Below, piece after piece: positions 1 to 8,851 of a stretch of DNA of 64,000 bases. Numbering within the stretch: the first letter of the stretch is position 1; each line of letters starts with the position of its first letter. The position numbers and the translations under genes are program-made. Under the pieces are notes generated by a model that made no database searches, was not told where the DNA came from, and worked only from the letters and a program-made list of their open reading frames with translations. The DNA comes from Oscillatoriophycideae cyanobacterium NC_groundwater_1537_Pr4_S-0.65um_50_18 (GTDB taxonomy: Bacteria; Cyanobacteriota; Cyanobacteriia; Elainellales; Elainellaceae). The DNA is taken from positions 1-64,000 of the forward strand of contig JACQYI010000064.1 in assembly GCA_016208305.1 (NCBI GenBank), read 5' to 3'.

Positions 1-65
1 CAAAAAACACATTGGTAGAAGTAGCAAGACAAATTACTATGCAGCCTTCAAGGTTTTGAAAGCTT

Positions 66-184
66 TCCTGGTGCTTATGGCGGTGTGGAACCACGCTTAT
101 CCATCCCGAACTGAGATGTGAAACGCACCTGCGGCGAAGATCGTTGGGGGGTAGCTCCCTGCAAAAATAGCTCGGTGCCATGTA
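66..184 (+). rRNA. rrf: 5S ribosomal RNA
   Basis: The stretch matches the conserved cyanobacterial 5S rRNA pattern: a 5' end CCTGGTG, the block GGAACCAC, the highly conserved loop CATCCCGAACT, then GTGAAAC and ACCTGCGGCGA, and a 3' end AATAGCTCGGTGCCA that pairs back with the 5' strand. About 119 bases, the usual length. It lies at the very left edge, so 16S and 23S genes presumably precede it outside the window. Ends are placed by helix I pairing and could be off by 1-3 bases. Confidence 0.93.
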
Positions 185-190
185 GATATT

Positions 191-229
191 GCAACCCCCC
201 TCTCTTGAGATTCAAGAGAGGGGGGTTGC
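191..229 (+). terminator. rRNA operon terminator hairpin
   Basis: A perfect 18-bp inverted repeat (191-208 with 212-229) closed by a 3-base loop, six bases after the 5S gene. The stem contains a C6/G6 run. The following tract is only mildly T-rich. The position makes it the probable end of the rRNA transcript. Confidence 0.85.
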
Positions 230-605
230 TGTTTGCTTGACAATTCTCAGTTTGTTCTTCACGTTTAAGTTATAGAACGAGAGTATTGCGATAGATCTCG
301 AAGATGTGGCATACCTTCACTTACGCTTCTTACTTATGCGTTTACTTTGTTGCACGGCTGCAATATACCTTGCAGCTTAGGTTGTAACTGTGAAGGGTGG
401 GCAGTCTACAAAAACCTGTAATTCTCAATTATGCTTTCTATAGAATTTAGTAGGGTAGGCAATTAATGGAGCGAAAAGTTAGACTGACCTAAATACCTTT
501 ACTGAAATTCGTTACGAAAGGCACGAATAGGCTGAGGTCTCTCAACTAAGATTGAATTTTGCTTGTAGGTACTAATAAGGCTGCTGCGTCACTCCTAGAT
601 ACAAG
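230..605. other. Intergenic stretch, no gene seen
   Basis: Between the rRNA terminator and the RelE-like gene I find no convincing coding frame, tRNA or long inverted repeat. A promoter for the downstream gene is expected here but I could not single out a clear -35/-10 pair. Confidence 0.5.
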
Positions 606-1607
606 ATGATTTCGGCGCTAAGATCAGCCCTCCGTAATCCACATCCATGGACACAGCCTATGTTGAAAAACCGACTAGTCAAAGGATTAATCGTTGCTTC
701 AGGGACGCTCTTGATAACTGTTGTCCTCAACTGGCTGAATTACACGGTTTTTCTGGGGCTATTTGCAGGTTTTTTGGGCTGGTGTGCTTGGGAGCAAACT
801 GACACAGCACATCAGCTGATTCAGAAGACACAGCTTGAGAACCAGATTTTTGGAGAGATGCGGACTGAAACAGCTCTGCTTCAAAATGAGTTAAAGGAAG
901 TTAAGATTCGATCGCAGCTAGTGGCAGATAAGCTGCAATCAGAACTACAAAGTAAGACTGAGATTGAACTGAAAACCCGTGAGCTGTCAGAGCAACTTCA
1001 ATCTAGCCGGCTCTCTCACAAAGAGTACCAAACAAAGATTAGTAAGTTAGAGCGAGAGCTTTCTAAAAAGCAGGTTTTGCAGCAAGAAATTGCTAACCGA
1101 GATGAATATATTAGTTTGATGCATGACGCGATCGATGAAGAACAGAGCAAGCGTCGGCAATTTGAGGAGTTAGTAGAAAGGTACTCAAACCAAATTCAAG
1201 CTCTAGGTGCTGAAAATATTGTCCTTAAAGAAAGTCTGGGTCAGGCCAACCGTAAGCTAGGTACTACCAGAGTAGACCAGCTGCTAGAAAATGATGAACT
1301 GGAGAAAACGAGCGGTAGCTATGGGTTAAAGATTGAATATTTGGGCGATTTGGAAGATCTGCCTGATCGTGAGTACAAGAAGGTTATGGGTAAGATCTTT
1401 GCGCTGCAAGTCGATCCAAGACCTCGCGACTGCGACTACTTAAGAAAGTTTATTTCTCGACATGGCAAAATTTACCGCATCCGTTCAGGCGATTATCGAA
1501 TTTGCTATGTGATTGAAGAGTCGCCTATTAAGCAAGTTCGGGTGTTAATGGTAGATAACCGCAATGAGCGCATCTATGATGAACGTTTAGGAAGTCGGTT
1601 GAGTTAA
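606..1607 (+). CDS. Membrane-anchored coiled-coil protein with C-terminal RelE-like domain
   Basis: 333 residues. Residues about 25-62 form two hydrophobic segments separated by a very short turn, consistent with a membrane hairpin. Residues about 65-235 are rich in E, K, Q, L and R with heptad-like spacing, a long coiled coil. Residues about 239-325 resemble the RelE/ParE superfamily: YRIRSGDYRICYVI at 290-303, then a V-strand and NRNERIYD at 318-325, matching the family pattern R-x-R-x-GD-YR-x-x-Y ... R-x-x-x-Y. RelE-family proteins are normally about 90-residue mRNA interferases or gyrase poisons paired with an antitoxin. None lies beside this gene: 5' is the rRNA operon, 3' the convergent pot operon. 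An alternative start is the Met at 660. Whether the domain is a nuclease, or a reused fold acting as a binding module, cannot be told. Domain calls are by eye. Confidence 0.8.
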   Translation: MISALRSALRNPHPWTQPMLKNRLVKGLIVASGTLLITVVLNWLNYTVFLGLFAGFLGWCAWEQTDTAHQLIQKTQLENQIFGEMRTETALLQNELKEVKIRSQLVADKLQSELQSKTEIELKTRELSEQLQSSRLSHKEYQTKISKLERELSKKQVLQQEIANRDEYISLMHDAIDEEQSKRRQFEELVERYSNQIQALGAENIVLKESLGQANRKLGTTRVDQLLENDELEKTSGSYGLKIEYLGDLEDLPDREYKKVMGKIFALQVDPRPRDCDYLRKFISRHGKIYRIRSGDYRICYVIEESPIKQVRVLMVDNRNERIYDERLGSRLS

Positions 1608-1649
1608 GCCAAAATTTTGTTTGCTAGGAGAACCAAAATTCCTATGCCG

Positions 1650-2537
1650 TTAACCTAAGCGCTTCCGATCGCCCCTATAGCGCATATATTCAGAGGCTAA
1701 AGCTAGGAAGGCAGACATCAAGATCAACACCACACTAAGAGCATTGATATCCGGTCTAACGCCAGTCCGCACCCGGCTATAAATCAACATCGGCAGCGTT
1801 GTCGTTCCACTACCAGCCGTGAATCCAGAGATTAGCAAGTCATCCATACTGAGGATGAAGGCGAGTAAACAGCCTGAAAGGATTGCAGGAATGAGTTCGG
1901 GGAGTAAGACCTTGATAAAAGCCTGAAAGGGAGTTGCGCCTAAATCGAGCGCGGCTTCTTCTAAGTGAGGATCAAGATTGGTCAGGCGAGTTGAAACGAC
2001 TACTGCAATATACGACAAGCAAAAAACAACGTGAGCAATGATAACAGTGCCAATGCTGAGGGCAGGTAGGGGCAGACTGAAAGGAACCCCCATATTCAAC
2101 AGAGAGACATTGAGAGATTGTACGATCGGCTCTAAAAGTCCAAAGATTGAACTAAAGAAAACCAGAGTGGCAACGGCGATCGCAATATCTGGAATAATCA
2201 ACGGCAAATATGCTGTGCCCTGGTAAAGCCCTTTACCAGGAAACCGATACTTTGCTAGCCCTACAGCCATCATCGTCCCTAGCACCGCTGACACGGCTAC
2301 CGCAGCTAAAGCTACGGTTAGACTATCTTGTAAGGCATCAAAAATCCGCAAATCTTTGAATAGAGCTTGATACCATTTGAGGCTAAACCCTTCCCAGGTT
2401 GTGCTGAAGCGAGAGGCATTGAAGCTGTAAACTGCCAAAATCAAGATGGGTAGATACATAAACCCATACATCAGCAGGGTAAATAGAAACTGCCAGGAGA
2501 CTTTGAAGTTCGACTTCGGCGAAGGCGTCTGCATCAT
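1650..2537 (-). CDS. potC: Spermidine/putrescine ABC transporter permease PotC
   Basis: 295 residues, inner-membrane permease of a polyamine-type ABC importer. About six hydrophobic segments are visible (first at about 17-39), and the EAA loop that contacts the ATPase is at about 193-215 (EEAALDLGA). Length and order fit PotC/PotI. It is the last gene of a potA-potD-potB-potC unit on the minus strand, 87 bases after potB, a wider gap than elsewhere in the unit. The start could equally be the next Met codon (2534). Substrate specificity is inferred from family and gene order; other organic amines or related ligands are possible. Confidence 0.88.
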   Translation of the reverse strand: MMQTPSPKSNFKVSWQFLFTLLMYGFMYLPILILAVYSFNASRFSTTWEGFSLKWYQALFKDLRIFDALQDSLTVALAAVAVSAVLGTMMAVGLAKYRFPGKGLYQGTAYLPLIIPDIAIAVATLVFFSSIFGLLEPIVQSLNVSLLNMGVPFSLPLPALSIGTVIIAHVVFCLSYIAVVVSTRLTNLDPHLEEAALDLGATPFQAFIKVLLPELIPAILSGCLLAFILSMDDLLISGFTAGSGTTTLPMLIYSRVRTGVRPDINALSVVLILMSAFLALASEYMRYRGDRKRLG

Positions 2538-2624
2538 GGTTGAGGTTGTCGTCGCGCATCAGGTTAATGAATCATGTCCGGGGCTAACCCAAAGAGGGAA
2601 GCTTATATTGGACAACTGTTTAGA

Positions 2625-3542
2625 TTAGGTCACTGTGGTGTCGCGATCGCCGTATTTCAGCAATAGGGCAATGCCGATACTAACACCAGTAATCATCAAG
2701 ATGCTGAAGCTAGAACCCAACCCCCAGTTGCGGGTTGCGCCTAGAAACTGGTTGTAGATGAGTCGAGACATCGTCATGCTGGATGCTCCGCCCAATAGCT
2801 CAGGCACCACAAACTCTCCTAAGCTGGTAATGAATACCAGCAGCCCCCCTGCGGCAATACCAGACAAAGTTTGGGGAACCGTAACTTTCCAGAAAGTCTG
2901 CTGTGGTGTGGCCCCCAAATCTGATGCAGCCTCTAGTAAACGCCTATCCAACTTTTCTAACGAGGCATAGAGGATCAGCACCATATAGGGCAAAAAACTA
3001 TAGGCCATACCGATATAGACTGCCGGAGTTTGGTTGAGCCAGTCTTGATTGGGTAGGTGCAGCACATTGAGCAGACTATTAAGGACACCGCTAGGTCTAA
3101 GAATAGCTATCCAGGCGTAAGCGCGCAGCAGCGAAGATGTCCACAGCGGCAGCACAAACAACACCAGCAGCAGGTTGCGCCAGCGTAACGGTGCCATGAT
3201 TGCAATCCAATAGGCAACGGGAAACCCTAACATCATGCAGATGACAGTACTGCCTACTGCGAACAAGATAGAGCGCAAGATTACCTGGAAATAGATGGGC
3301 TGGAACGCCTCAATATAGTTGCCAATGCCATAGCCACCTGCGGCCTGCCCTACCCGAAAACCTGGAATTAGACTCAGCTCTAAAATGAGCAGCGTTGGAG
3401 CCACTAGGAGCAGCAGCAACCATACCCCAGAGGGTACCAAGAGCACGATCGGTTCCACCAACCGAGTCAATTTTCGCCATCCGGAGGGGGCAAGTGGCGA
3501 TGGCTCTGCAAGGGGTGAAGAAGAGGGTGTTGAAGAAGACAT
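2625..3542 (-). CDS. potB: Spermidine/putrescine ABC transporter permease PotB
   Basis: 305 residues. A Ser/Pro-rich N-terminus of about 25 residues precedes the first membrane segment (about 32-58); further segments follow, with the EAA motif LLEAASDLGA at 202-211. It forms the heterodimeric channel with PotC. It starts 17 bases after the potD stop, consistent with co-transcription with the binding protein and ATPase. Confidence 0.88.
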   Translation of the reverse strand: MSSSTPSSSPLAEPSPLAPSGWRKLTRLVEPIVLLVPSGVWLLLLLVAPTLLILELSLIPGFRVGQAAGGYGIGNYIEAFQPIYFQVILRSILFAVGSTVICMMLGFPVAYWIAIMAPLRWRNLLLVLFVLPLWTSSLLRAYAWIAILRPSGVLNSLLNVLHLPNQDWLNQTPAVYIGMAYSFLPYMVLILYASLEKLDRRLLEAASDLGATPQQTFWKVTVPQTLSGIAAGGLLVFITSLGEFVVPELLGGASSMTMSRLIYNQFLGATRNWGLGSSFSILMITGVSIGIALLLKYGDRDTTVT

Positions 3543-3559
3543 GGGCAGAGATATGGGGG

Positions 3560-4789
3560 CTAGGAGCTAGTTAGGCGAGTCCAGTACTGGTCATAGACTT
3601 CCGTAATTTTTTCGGGGACGGGGGCTATACCTTCGCACTTCGAGAGCGTAGCCTCTGTCGGAAAGCGGCGAACGTCCTTTTGGATCTCTTGCGGCAGCAG
3701 ATCAAAGGCTGCCTGACTAGGTGTAGCAATCCCCAATTGCTTGACCATCTCTGCGGCTATCTCAGGTTGCAGCAGATAGTTGATCCACGCATAGGCCGCT
3801 TCGGGATTAGGAGCTGATTTAGGAATGACCATCGTATCTGTCCAAACTGAGCTGCCTGTTTGGGGAACGATGTACTTGAGGTTGGGTTTCTCATCGATCA
3901 ATGCGATCGCATCTTGCGAATACGCCATCGATACCGTGATGTCACCGCTGGCCAACTGATCCTCCCAACCTGTCGTTAAGAATGAGGCGATCGCTGGCTT
4001 AATTTGCACCAGTTTATTAAAAGCTTTCTTGATTTGGTCTGGGTTGGTGGTGTTGTAGGAATAGCCGAGAGTCCGCAATGTCGCTCCTAATACCTCACGG
4101 ACATCATTGATCAGAGTGACTTTTCGAGTGAGATTTTTACGGTTATCCCAAATATAGTTCCAGCCATCAATGGACTTGCCCACTTTTTGGGGATCATAAA
4201 TCAATCCGGTGGTACCCCATATTGTTGGAATGCTGTGGGCGTTGCCCCGGTCATACACGGGATTCTGCCATTTGGGTTTAAGCGCATCCAAGCCTTCAAC
4301 TCGTGACTTGTCGAGTGAGGTTAGCATTCCCGACTTCACCATCTCAATGACTGTGTAATCTGATGGATAGATAATGCTGTAGGCACTGCCGCCACCAGCC
4401 TGCATCTTAGCCATCATGGCTTCATTAGAGTCATACAGGTCGACAACAACTTGAATTCCTGTTTTTTCTCGAAAGCCCTCGATTAGCGCATCGTCTGTGT
4501 AGCCTGCCCAAGTATAAATGTACAGCTCGCTAGCGCTACCTCCAGCGGGGCTGGGGCTTGAGGCAGGGCTGCCCGTAGCAGTAGGGCTTGAGCCAGAATT
4601 AGCGTTGGATAGGTTGCGGGCACAGTTAGCCAACGCCAGCCCTGAAGCCGCCGCTGCTGAAGTCTTTAAAAATCGCCGCCTTGCCGGAGAGAATCGTGGC
4701 AAGGGGGATCGCCCCTGTGAACGAGATGCTAGTGACTCAGATTTATCAAAATCTCCATCAGAGCCATTTTTTTGATTGCTTAGAGGCAT
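3560..4789 (-). CDS. potD: Polyamine-binding periplasmic protein PotD, Tat/lipoprotein type
   Basis: 409 residues, extracellular solute-binding protein of family 1. The N-terminus carries a twin-arginine motif RRRFLK at 37-42, a short hydrophobic core rich in Ala, and a lipobox-like LANC with Cys at 56, so it is probably exported folded by Tat and lipid-anchored. A Ser/Pro/Gly linker (about 60-85) precedes the binding domain (LYIYTWAGYTDDALIEGF and onward), typical of the PotD/PotF fold. It starts 4 bases after the potA stop, and potB follows 17 bases later. The combined Tat and lipobox signal is read from sequence; processing is inferred. Confidence 0.88.
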   Translation of the reverse strand: MPLSNQKNGSDGDFDKSESLASRSQGRSPLPRFSPARRRFLKTSAAAASGLALANCARNLSNANSGSSPTATGSPASSPSPAGGSASELYIYTWAGYTDDALIEGFREKTGIQVVVDLYDSNEAMMAKMQAGGGSAYSIIYPSDYTVIEMVKSGMLTSLDKSRVEGLDALKPKWQNPVYDRGNAHSIPTIWGTTGLIYDPQKVGKSIDGWNYIWDNRKNLTRKVTLINDVREVLGATLRTLGYSYNTTNPDQIKKAFNKLVQIKPAIASFLTTGWEDQLASGDITVSMAYSQDAIALIDEKPNLKYIVPQTGSSVWTDTMVIPKSAPNPEAAYAWINYLLQPEIAAEMVKQLGIATPSQAAFDLLPQEIQKDVRRFPTEATLSKCEGIAPVPEKITEVYDQYWTRLTSS

Positions 4790-4793
4790 TCCC

Positions 4794-5927
4794 TTACTCC
4801 TGTGGGGTTAGAGCCAAACAGTCTTCGGCAGCCCAGTAGACATAGACTGAGGTGCCCAATGCCAGTAGGCGGTCAGAACGGTTAGGCTGCAACACGGTGA
4901 TGCGATCGCCTGTAGTCAGATCGACTTGGTAGTCAACATGGGTACCTAAATACATGACATGTTTAAGCGTACCCTCATAGCAGTTTACCGGGTTAGCCGG
5001 AGCACTCAGTTCAAGGTGGACTTTCTCAGGCCGGATACTGACAAATACTTCCGGGGAATTAGAGTTATCCCAGGGCGTTTCGGGTCTTGCCTCAATCCGC
5101 AAGTGATTGTCGGTCACAACTTGCAAGGTTGCAGCATTGATCGATTCAATCCGTCCTTTGAGCAAATTGGTATCTCCAATGAAATCTGCTACAAATGCGG
5201 TTTTGGGATGCTCATAGATTTCGCTAGGCGTACCAATCTGCTCAATTTTTCCATTGCTCATGACCGCAATCCGATCGGATAGGCTGAGGGCCTCTTCTTG
5301 GTCGTGAGTCACCATCACAAACGTTAAACCTAGCTCACGATGCAGATTAGACAGCTCGACCTGCATCTCTTTCCGCAGCTTTAAATCGAGTGCCCCTAAA
5401 GGCTCATCCAGCAGCAGCACAGTGGGGTGATTGACCAACGCTCTTGCCAACGCTACCCGCTGCTGCTGTCCACCCGATAGCTGTGCTGGAAATCGACGAG
5501 CAAAGTCATCCATCTTGACCAACCTCAGGGCATCCCCAACACGGTCTCGCAACTCTGCATTGCCGCAGCTTTTGAGTCGCAGACTAAAGGCCACATTATC
5601 CCACACTGTTAAATGGCTAAATAGCGCATAGCTTTGAAACACAGTATTCACAGGGCGCTTGTAAGGAGGCACGCCCGTCATTGATTTACCCCGAATCATG
5701 ACTTCGCCACCCGATGGCTCTTCAAATCCGGCAATCATTCGCAATGTCGTCGTTTTGCCACAGCCTGATGGCCCTAAGATACTAAAAAACTCTCCTGAGT
5801 GGATGTTTAGGTCAATGCCCCGGACGGCTGTTTCTCCGTTGTAGACTTTAAAAACTTTGCGGAGTTCTACATCCAATTGCGTATCTGTGCCCAAAGCGCT
5901 TCGATCCCGTGTGGCGGTCTGTGACAT
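4794..5927 (-). CDS. potA: Spermidine/putrescine ABC transporter ATPase PotA
   Basis: ATP-binding subunit powering polyamine import. From the chosen start: Walker A GPSGCGKT at 52-59, ABC signature LSGGQQQRVALA, Walker B LLLDEP, and a C-terminal TOBE-like domain of about 120 residues. I place the start at the Met encoded at 5927 (MSQTATRD), giving 377 residues, near the usual PotA length; the open frame extends 22 codons further upstream but that part has no family resemblance. First gene of the pot unit, so its promoter should lie in 5928-6100. Confidence 0.9.
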   Translation of the reverse strand: MSQTATRDRSALGTDTQLDVELRKVFKVYNGETAVRGIDLNIHSGEFFSILGPSGCGKTTTLRMIAGFEEPSGGEVMIRGKSMTGVPPYKRPVNTVFQSYALFSHLTVWDNVAFSLRLKSCGNAELRDRVGDALRLVKMDDFARRFPAQLSGGQQQRVALARALVNHPTVLLLDEPLGALDLKLRKEMQVELSNLHRELGLTFVMVTHDQEEALSLSDRIAVMSNGKIEQIGTPSEIYEHPKTAFVADFIGDTNLLKGRIESINAATLQVVTDNHLRIEARPETPWDNSNSPEVFVSIRPEKVHLELSAPANPVNCYEGTLKHVMYLGTHVDYQVDLTTGDRITVLQPNRSDRLLALGTSVYVYWAAEDCLALTPQE

Positions 5928-6437
5928 AGTTGGCAGATTTCCTACATTTCTACAAGCAAGCCTAAAAGATTTCAGCGAAGAATAGTGAGGCAAAAGCTGC
6001 CATCAGCTTTAAATATCCCAAATAAATTTCAAATATCCCAAATAAATGTTCTAAACATACCAGTAAACTCCATATCAATTCTGTAGATTTAGCCGATCGC
6101 AAGTTTTTCAGTCTTCCAAAAACATGGAGCTTAACTTTTGAAATGCGTTTCAAGAACTAGGGATTGTAAATAAAAGGCAGAAATCTCCAAACTCGCCCTC
6201 AAATCCTCATGAGCCGAACATGAGCTGAACTGGAATGAGCTGAACTATACATACAAACCCTGGTCTAAAACAATTTGTGCTCAGATCCCAAGCTGAGATC
6301 TACTGAAGTTATTCAGTACAGGATTCACAGTGTCCTTACAGTAAGTAAGCCTACAGAAGTAGACATAGGGAGAGTAGACTGGTGAAGAAACTTTGCAAGA
6401 TTTGCAAAGCAGTTGTTCCTATCGATCGGGTTTTGCT
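5928..6437. other. Divergent intergenic region with a 20-bp tandem repeat
   Basis: About 510 bases between divergently transcribed potA and the PBP2 gene. It must hold both promoters. At 6011-6048 a unit beginning AAATATCCCAAATAAAT occurs twice in tandem (period 20). At 6207-6245 the words CATGAGC(C)GAA / GAGCTGAACT recur. No coding frame supported. Confidence 0.6.
6011..6048. repeat. Two tandem copies of a 20-bp AT-rich unit
   Basis: Copies at 6011-6030 and 6031-6048 are identical over 17 bases (AAATATCCCAAATAAAT). The repeat lies about 85 bases upstream of the potA start codon, in position to be an operator or a recent slippage product. Confidence 0.8.
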
Positions 6438-8249
6438 ATGGCTCTCACCCAAAATTCTCCTATTTCTCAGCAGTCTAATCGCACAGTTGGGCGACAGTAT
6501 CAGTCTCTAATTGTCATGCTGGTGATTAGCGTAGCGCTATTGGGTGGCATTGGCAGTCGGTTGGCTTACCTTCAGCTTGTTCAGGGCGATCGCAATCGAC
6601 AACTGGCAGAAAACAATCGCATTCGACTGATTCCGCGTCAGCCTGAGCGCGGCAAGATCCTTGATCGCAAGGGCAGAATTTTAGCGGGCAGCCGAATTTC
6701 CTACGCCGTGTTTCTCTGGCCGATCGCCAATTCCAAACAGCAGTGGACAGTGATTTTGCCACGTCTGGCAAGCTTGTTGAATATTCCACTGAAAAATGTT
6801 GAAGAACGCCTTGATCAGGCCGGCTATGGTTCGCCAGAGCTGTTACGGATTGCTCGAGGACTTAGCCCTGCTCAAGTCACGGCTTTAGCAGAGTTTAGCC
6901 AGGAACTAAACGGCGTTCAAGTAGAGGCAGAAGCAGTACGCAACTATCCGTATGGCGATTTGGCCGCACATGTCTTGGGCTATACGGGTGAGATGAACGA
7001 TGAAGAGCTAAAAGCTCGACAAGAGCAAGGCTATCGCCTCGGAGATGTGATTGGGCAGATGGGCGTAGAGTCAGCTTTTGAAAGCCAGCTTCGGGGTGAG
7101 TGGGGCGGGCAGCAGGTTGAAATTGATCGATCGCAACGGGTGATTCGAGTTTTGGGTGAAAAGCCCGCTCGAGCCGGAAACGATGTGCAGCTTACGATAG
7201 ATCTAGATGTGCAGCGAGCCGCTGAAAGGGCATTGGGTGATCGAAAAGGGGCGATCGTTGCTATTGATCCACGCAATGGAGCAGTACTGGCAATGGTTAG
7301 CCGTCCTGCTTTTGACCCGAACTTATTTTCTACTTACATTACTGATGCACAATGGCAGCGACTGCAAAGCCAGGAATTTCCCTTTGTCAACCGTGCCCTA
7401 CAGGGCTATCCTCCTGCTAGCACTTACAAGATCATTACAACCACTGCTGCCATAGAGTCAGGTAAATTTTCTCCCTATACTGTTTTGAGTACCTTTCCCT
7501 ATCTTGAGGTGGGAGGCATTCAGTTCTGGGATTGGAATCGGGCAGGATTTGGCCCTCTGGATTTTCCAGGCGCTTTGACTTGGAGCAGTGACACTTTCTT
7601 CTACCAGATTGCGATGGGCATGGGCGAACAGCCTTTAATTCAGTGGACGCGCAAATATGGTTTTGGGCAGAAAACAGGAATTGAATTGGCGAAAGAGGAG
7701 GCTTCTGGTCTGGTACCCGATGAGGCTTGGAAGCAGAAAGAGCTAAAGGAACCCTGGTACGCGGGAGATACCGTCAACATGTCGATCGGGCAGGGCTATC
7801 TCCAAGCTTCTCCCCTACAAGTTGCCATTATGTTTGCGGTTCCAGCTAATGGAGGTTATCGAGTTAAACCCCATCTGTTGCTGGATAACCAGGATGCACG
7901 CAACTGGCGCGAATCTTTAAATTTGAAGCCTGAAACGATCGCGACTGTACAGGCAGGGCTACGGGGTGTAGTGGCAGGTGGCACAGGTCAAGCTGTGAAT
8001 GTGTCAAGTATTCCCCCGGTTGCAGGTAAGAGCGGCACAGCAGAAGACCCGCCCCGCGAGTCTCATGTCTGGTTTGGGGCCTACGGGCCTTTGGAGAAGC
8101 CGGAAATTGTAGTCGTTGCCTTTGGTGAAAACTCAGGAGGTGGGGGTGGAGCTGTAGCTGCACCCATGGTACGGCAAGTGCTAGAGGCTTACTTTAACGG
8201 CACGCAGCCCAAAGGTGCTGCGCCTCCCGAAAACGTTACGAGTGACTAA
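6438..8249 (+). CDS. mrdA: Penicillin-binding protein 2 (peptidoglycan D,D-transpeptidase)
   Basis: 603 residues from the ATG at 6438; the frame is open 15 codons further upstream but family members start near here. One N-terminal membrane anchor (about 17-40) is followed by the PBP dimerisation domain (PERGKILDRKGRILA) and the transpeptidase domain. Active-site motifs: SxxK as STYK at 328-331 (nucleophile Ser328), SxD as SSD at 383-385 (the D form is usual in PBP2), and KSGT at 531-534. It cross-links peptidoglycan during elongation, usually with a RodA-type partner, which is not adjacent. It ends 24 bases before a strong hairpin, so it appears monocistronic. Confidence 0.93.
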   Translation: MALTQNSPISQQSNRTVGRQYQSLIVMLVISVALLGGIGSRLAYLQLVQGDRNRQLAENNRIRLIPRQPERGKILDRKGRILAGSRISYAVFLWPIANSKQQWTVILPRLASLLNIPLKNVEERLDQAGYGSPELLRIARGLSPAQVTALAEFSQELNGVQVEAEAVRNYPYGDLAAHVLGYTGEMNDEELKARQEQGYRLGDVIGQMGVESAFESQLRGEWGGQQVEIDRSQRVIRVLGEKPARAGNDVQLTIDLDVQRAAERALGDRKGAIVAIDPRNGAVLAMVSRPAFDPNLFSTYITDAQWQRLQSQEFPFVNRALQGYPPASTYKIITTTAAIESGKFSPYTVLSTFPYLEVGGIQFWDWNRAGFGPLDFPGALTWSSDTFFYQIAMGMGEQPLIQWTRKYGFGQKTGIELAKEEASGLVPDEAWKQKELKEPWYAGDTVNMSIGQGYLQASPLQVAIMFAVPANGGYRVKPHLLLDNQDARNWRESLNLKPETIATVQAGLRGVVAGGTGQAVNVSSIPPVAGKSGTAEDPPRESHVWFGAYGPLEKPEIVVVAFGENSGGGGGAVAAPMVRQVLEAYFNGTQPKGAAPPENVTSD

Positions 8250-8273
8250 AGGATAGCGAACTTAATAAGACCC

Positions 8274-8320
8274 AAAGGCACTTTCTGAAAAAATGAGCCG
8301 TTTTTTCAGAAAGTGCCTTT
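8274..8320 (+). terminator. Terminator after the PBP2 gene
   Basis: Perfect 20-bp inverted repeat 8274-8293 / 8301-8320 with a 7-base loop. The loop-proximal part of the stem is A6/T6. It lies between the convergent PBP2 gene and the small zinc-protein gene and could serve both strands. Confidence 0.85.
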
Positions 8321-8343
8321 CAAATTTCAAGCGATCTCTAATC

Positions 8344-8616
8344 TTAAAGAAGAGTGATTGGAGCGATCGCCTTAACGGATCGGGTTTCGGCCTGTAATGC
8401 TTTAGCCTGGGCGATCGCTTGGCAGATTATCTCAGAATAGAGTCGCTCTGGAATACCGGGCGCATGCGCTTCGATTACTTTGCCAGTGTCAGAACAAGTC
8501 ACCATAAAGTAATCACAGGTCGGGCATTGGGTCTGAATCAGTTGATGAATATGAATATACTGGCGCTCTGCTGGACTACCGCAGTTAGGGCAGCAGATTT
8601 CTTGGGTTGTCGTCAT
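8344..8616 (-). CDS. Small conserved zinc-binding protein (Cys-pair motifs)
   Basis: 90 residues, soluble. Two CxxC pairs (Cys9/Cys12 and Cys31/Cys34, with an extra Cys8 and Cys41) make a four-cysteine zinc ribbon in the first 45 residues; the rest is a helical tail with Glu/Ala/Gln. No catalytic motif is visible. It looks like one of the short zinc-ribbon proteins common in cyanobacteria; function unknown. Convergent with PBP2 across a shared hairpin. Confidence 0.75.
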   Translation of the reverse strand: MTTTQEICCPNCGSPAERQYIHIHQLIQTQCPTCDYFMVTCSDTGKVIEAHAPGIPERLYSEIICQAIAQAKALQAETRSVKAIAPITLL

Positions 8617-8823
8617 TTTGATGATTTTATAGATTTTGGTAAAGGTTCAACCTTTTCAATGGTTAAGAGCTCAAGATGCCTATAGAGGATGGCTTGTTCT
8701 CTTAACGTAACGGACTTTTGCTATGGTTCAAGTCGTCCTGAGTGCAGATATTACGATTTTGCAAGCTTTATTATTATTTTCCATACTATTATGTCGGCTC
8801 AGCCAAATCCTGACAACATTCTT

Positions 8824-8851
8824 GATCCCCTTGCGGCAAAGCAAGGGGATC
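8824..8851. terminator. Terminator-like hairpin, owner unknown
   Basis: Perfect 11-bp stem GATCCCCTTGC / GCAAGGGGATC with a 6-base loop, followed on the plus strand by ATCTGTTTTAG. No protein gene on the plus strand ends just before it, so it may end an unannotated short transcript. Confidence 0.6.

Noticed and set aside
606-1607. Complete toxin-antitoxin operon
   Set aside because: No small antitoxin-like frame lies next to the RelE-like gene on either side, and the gene encodes a fused membrane protein.
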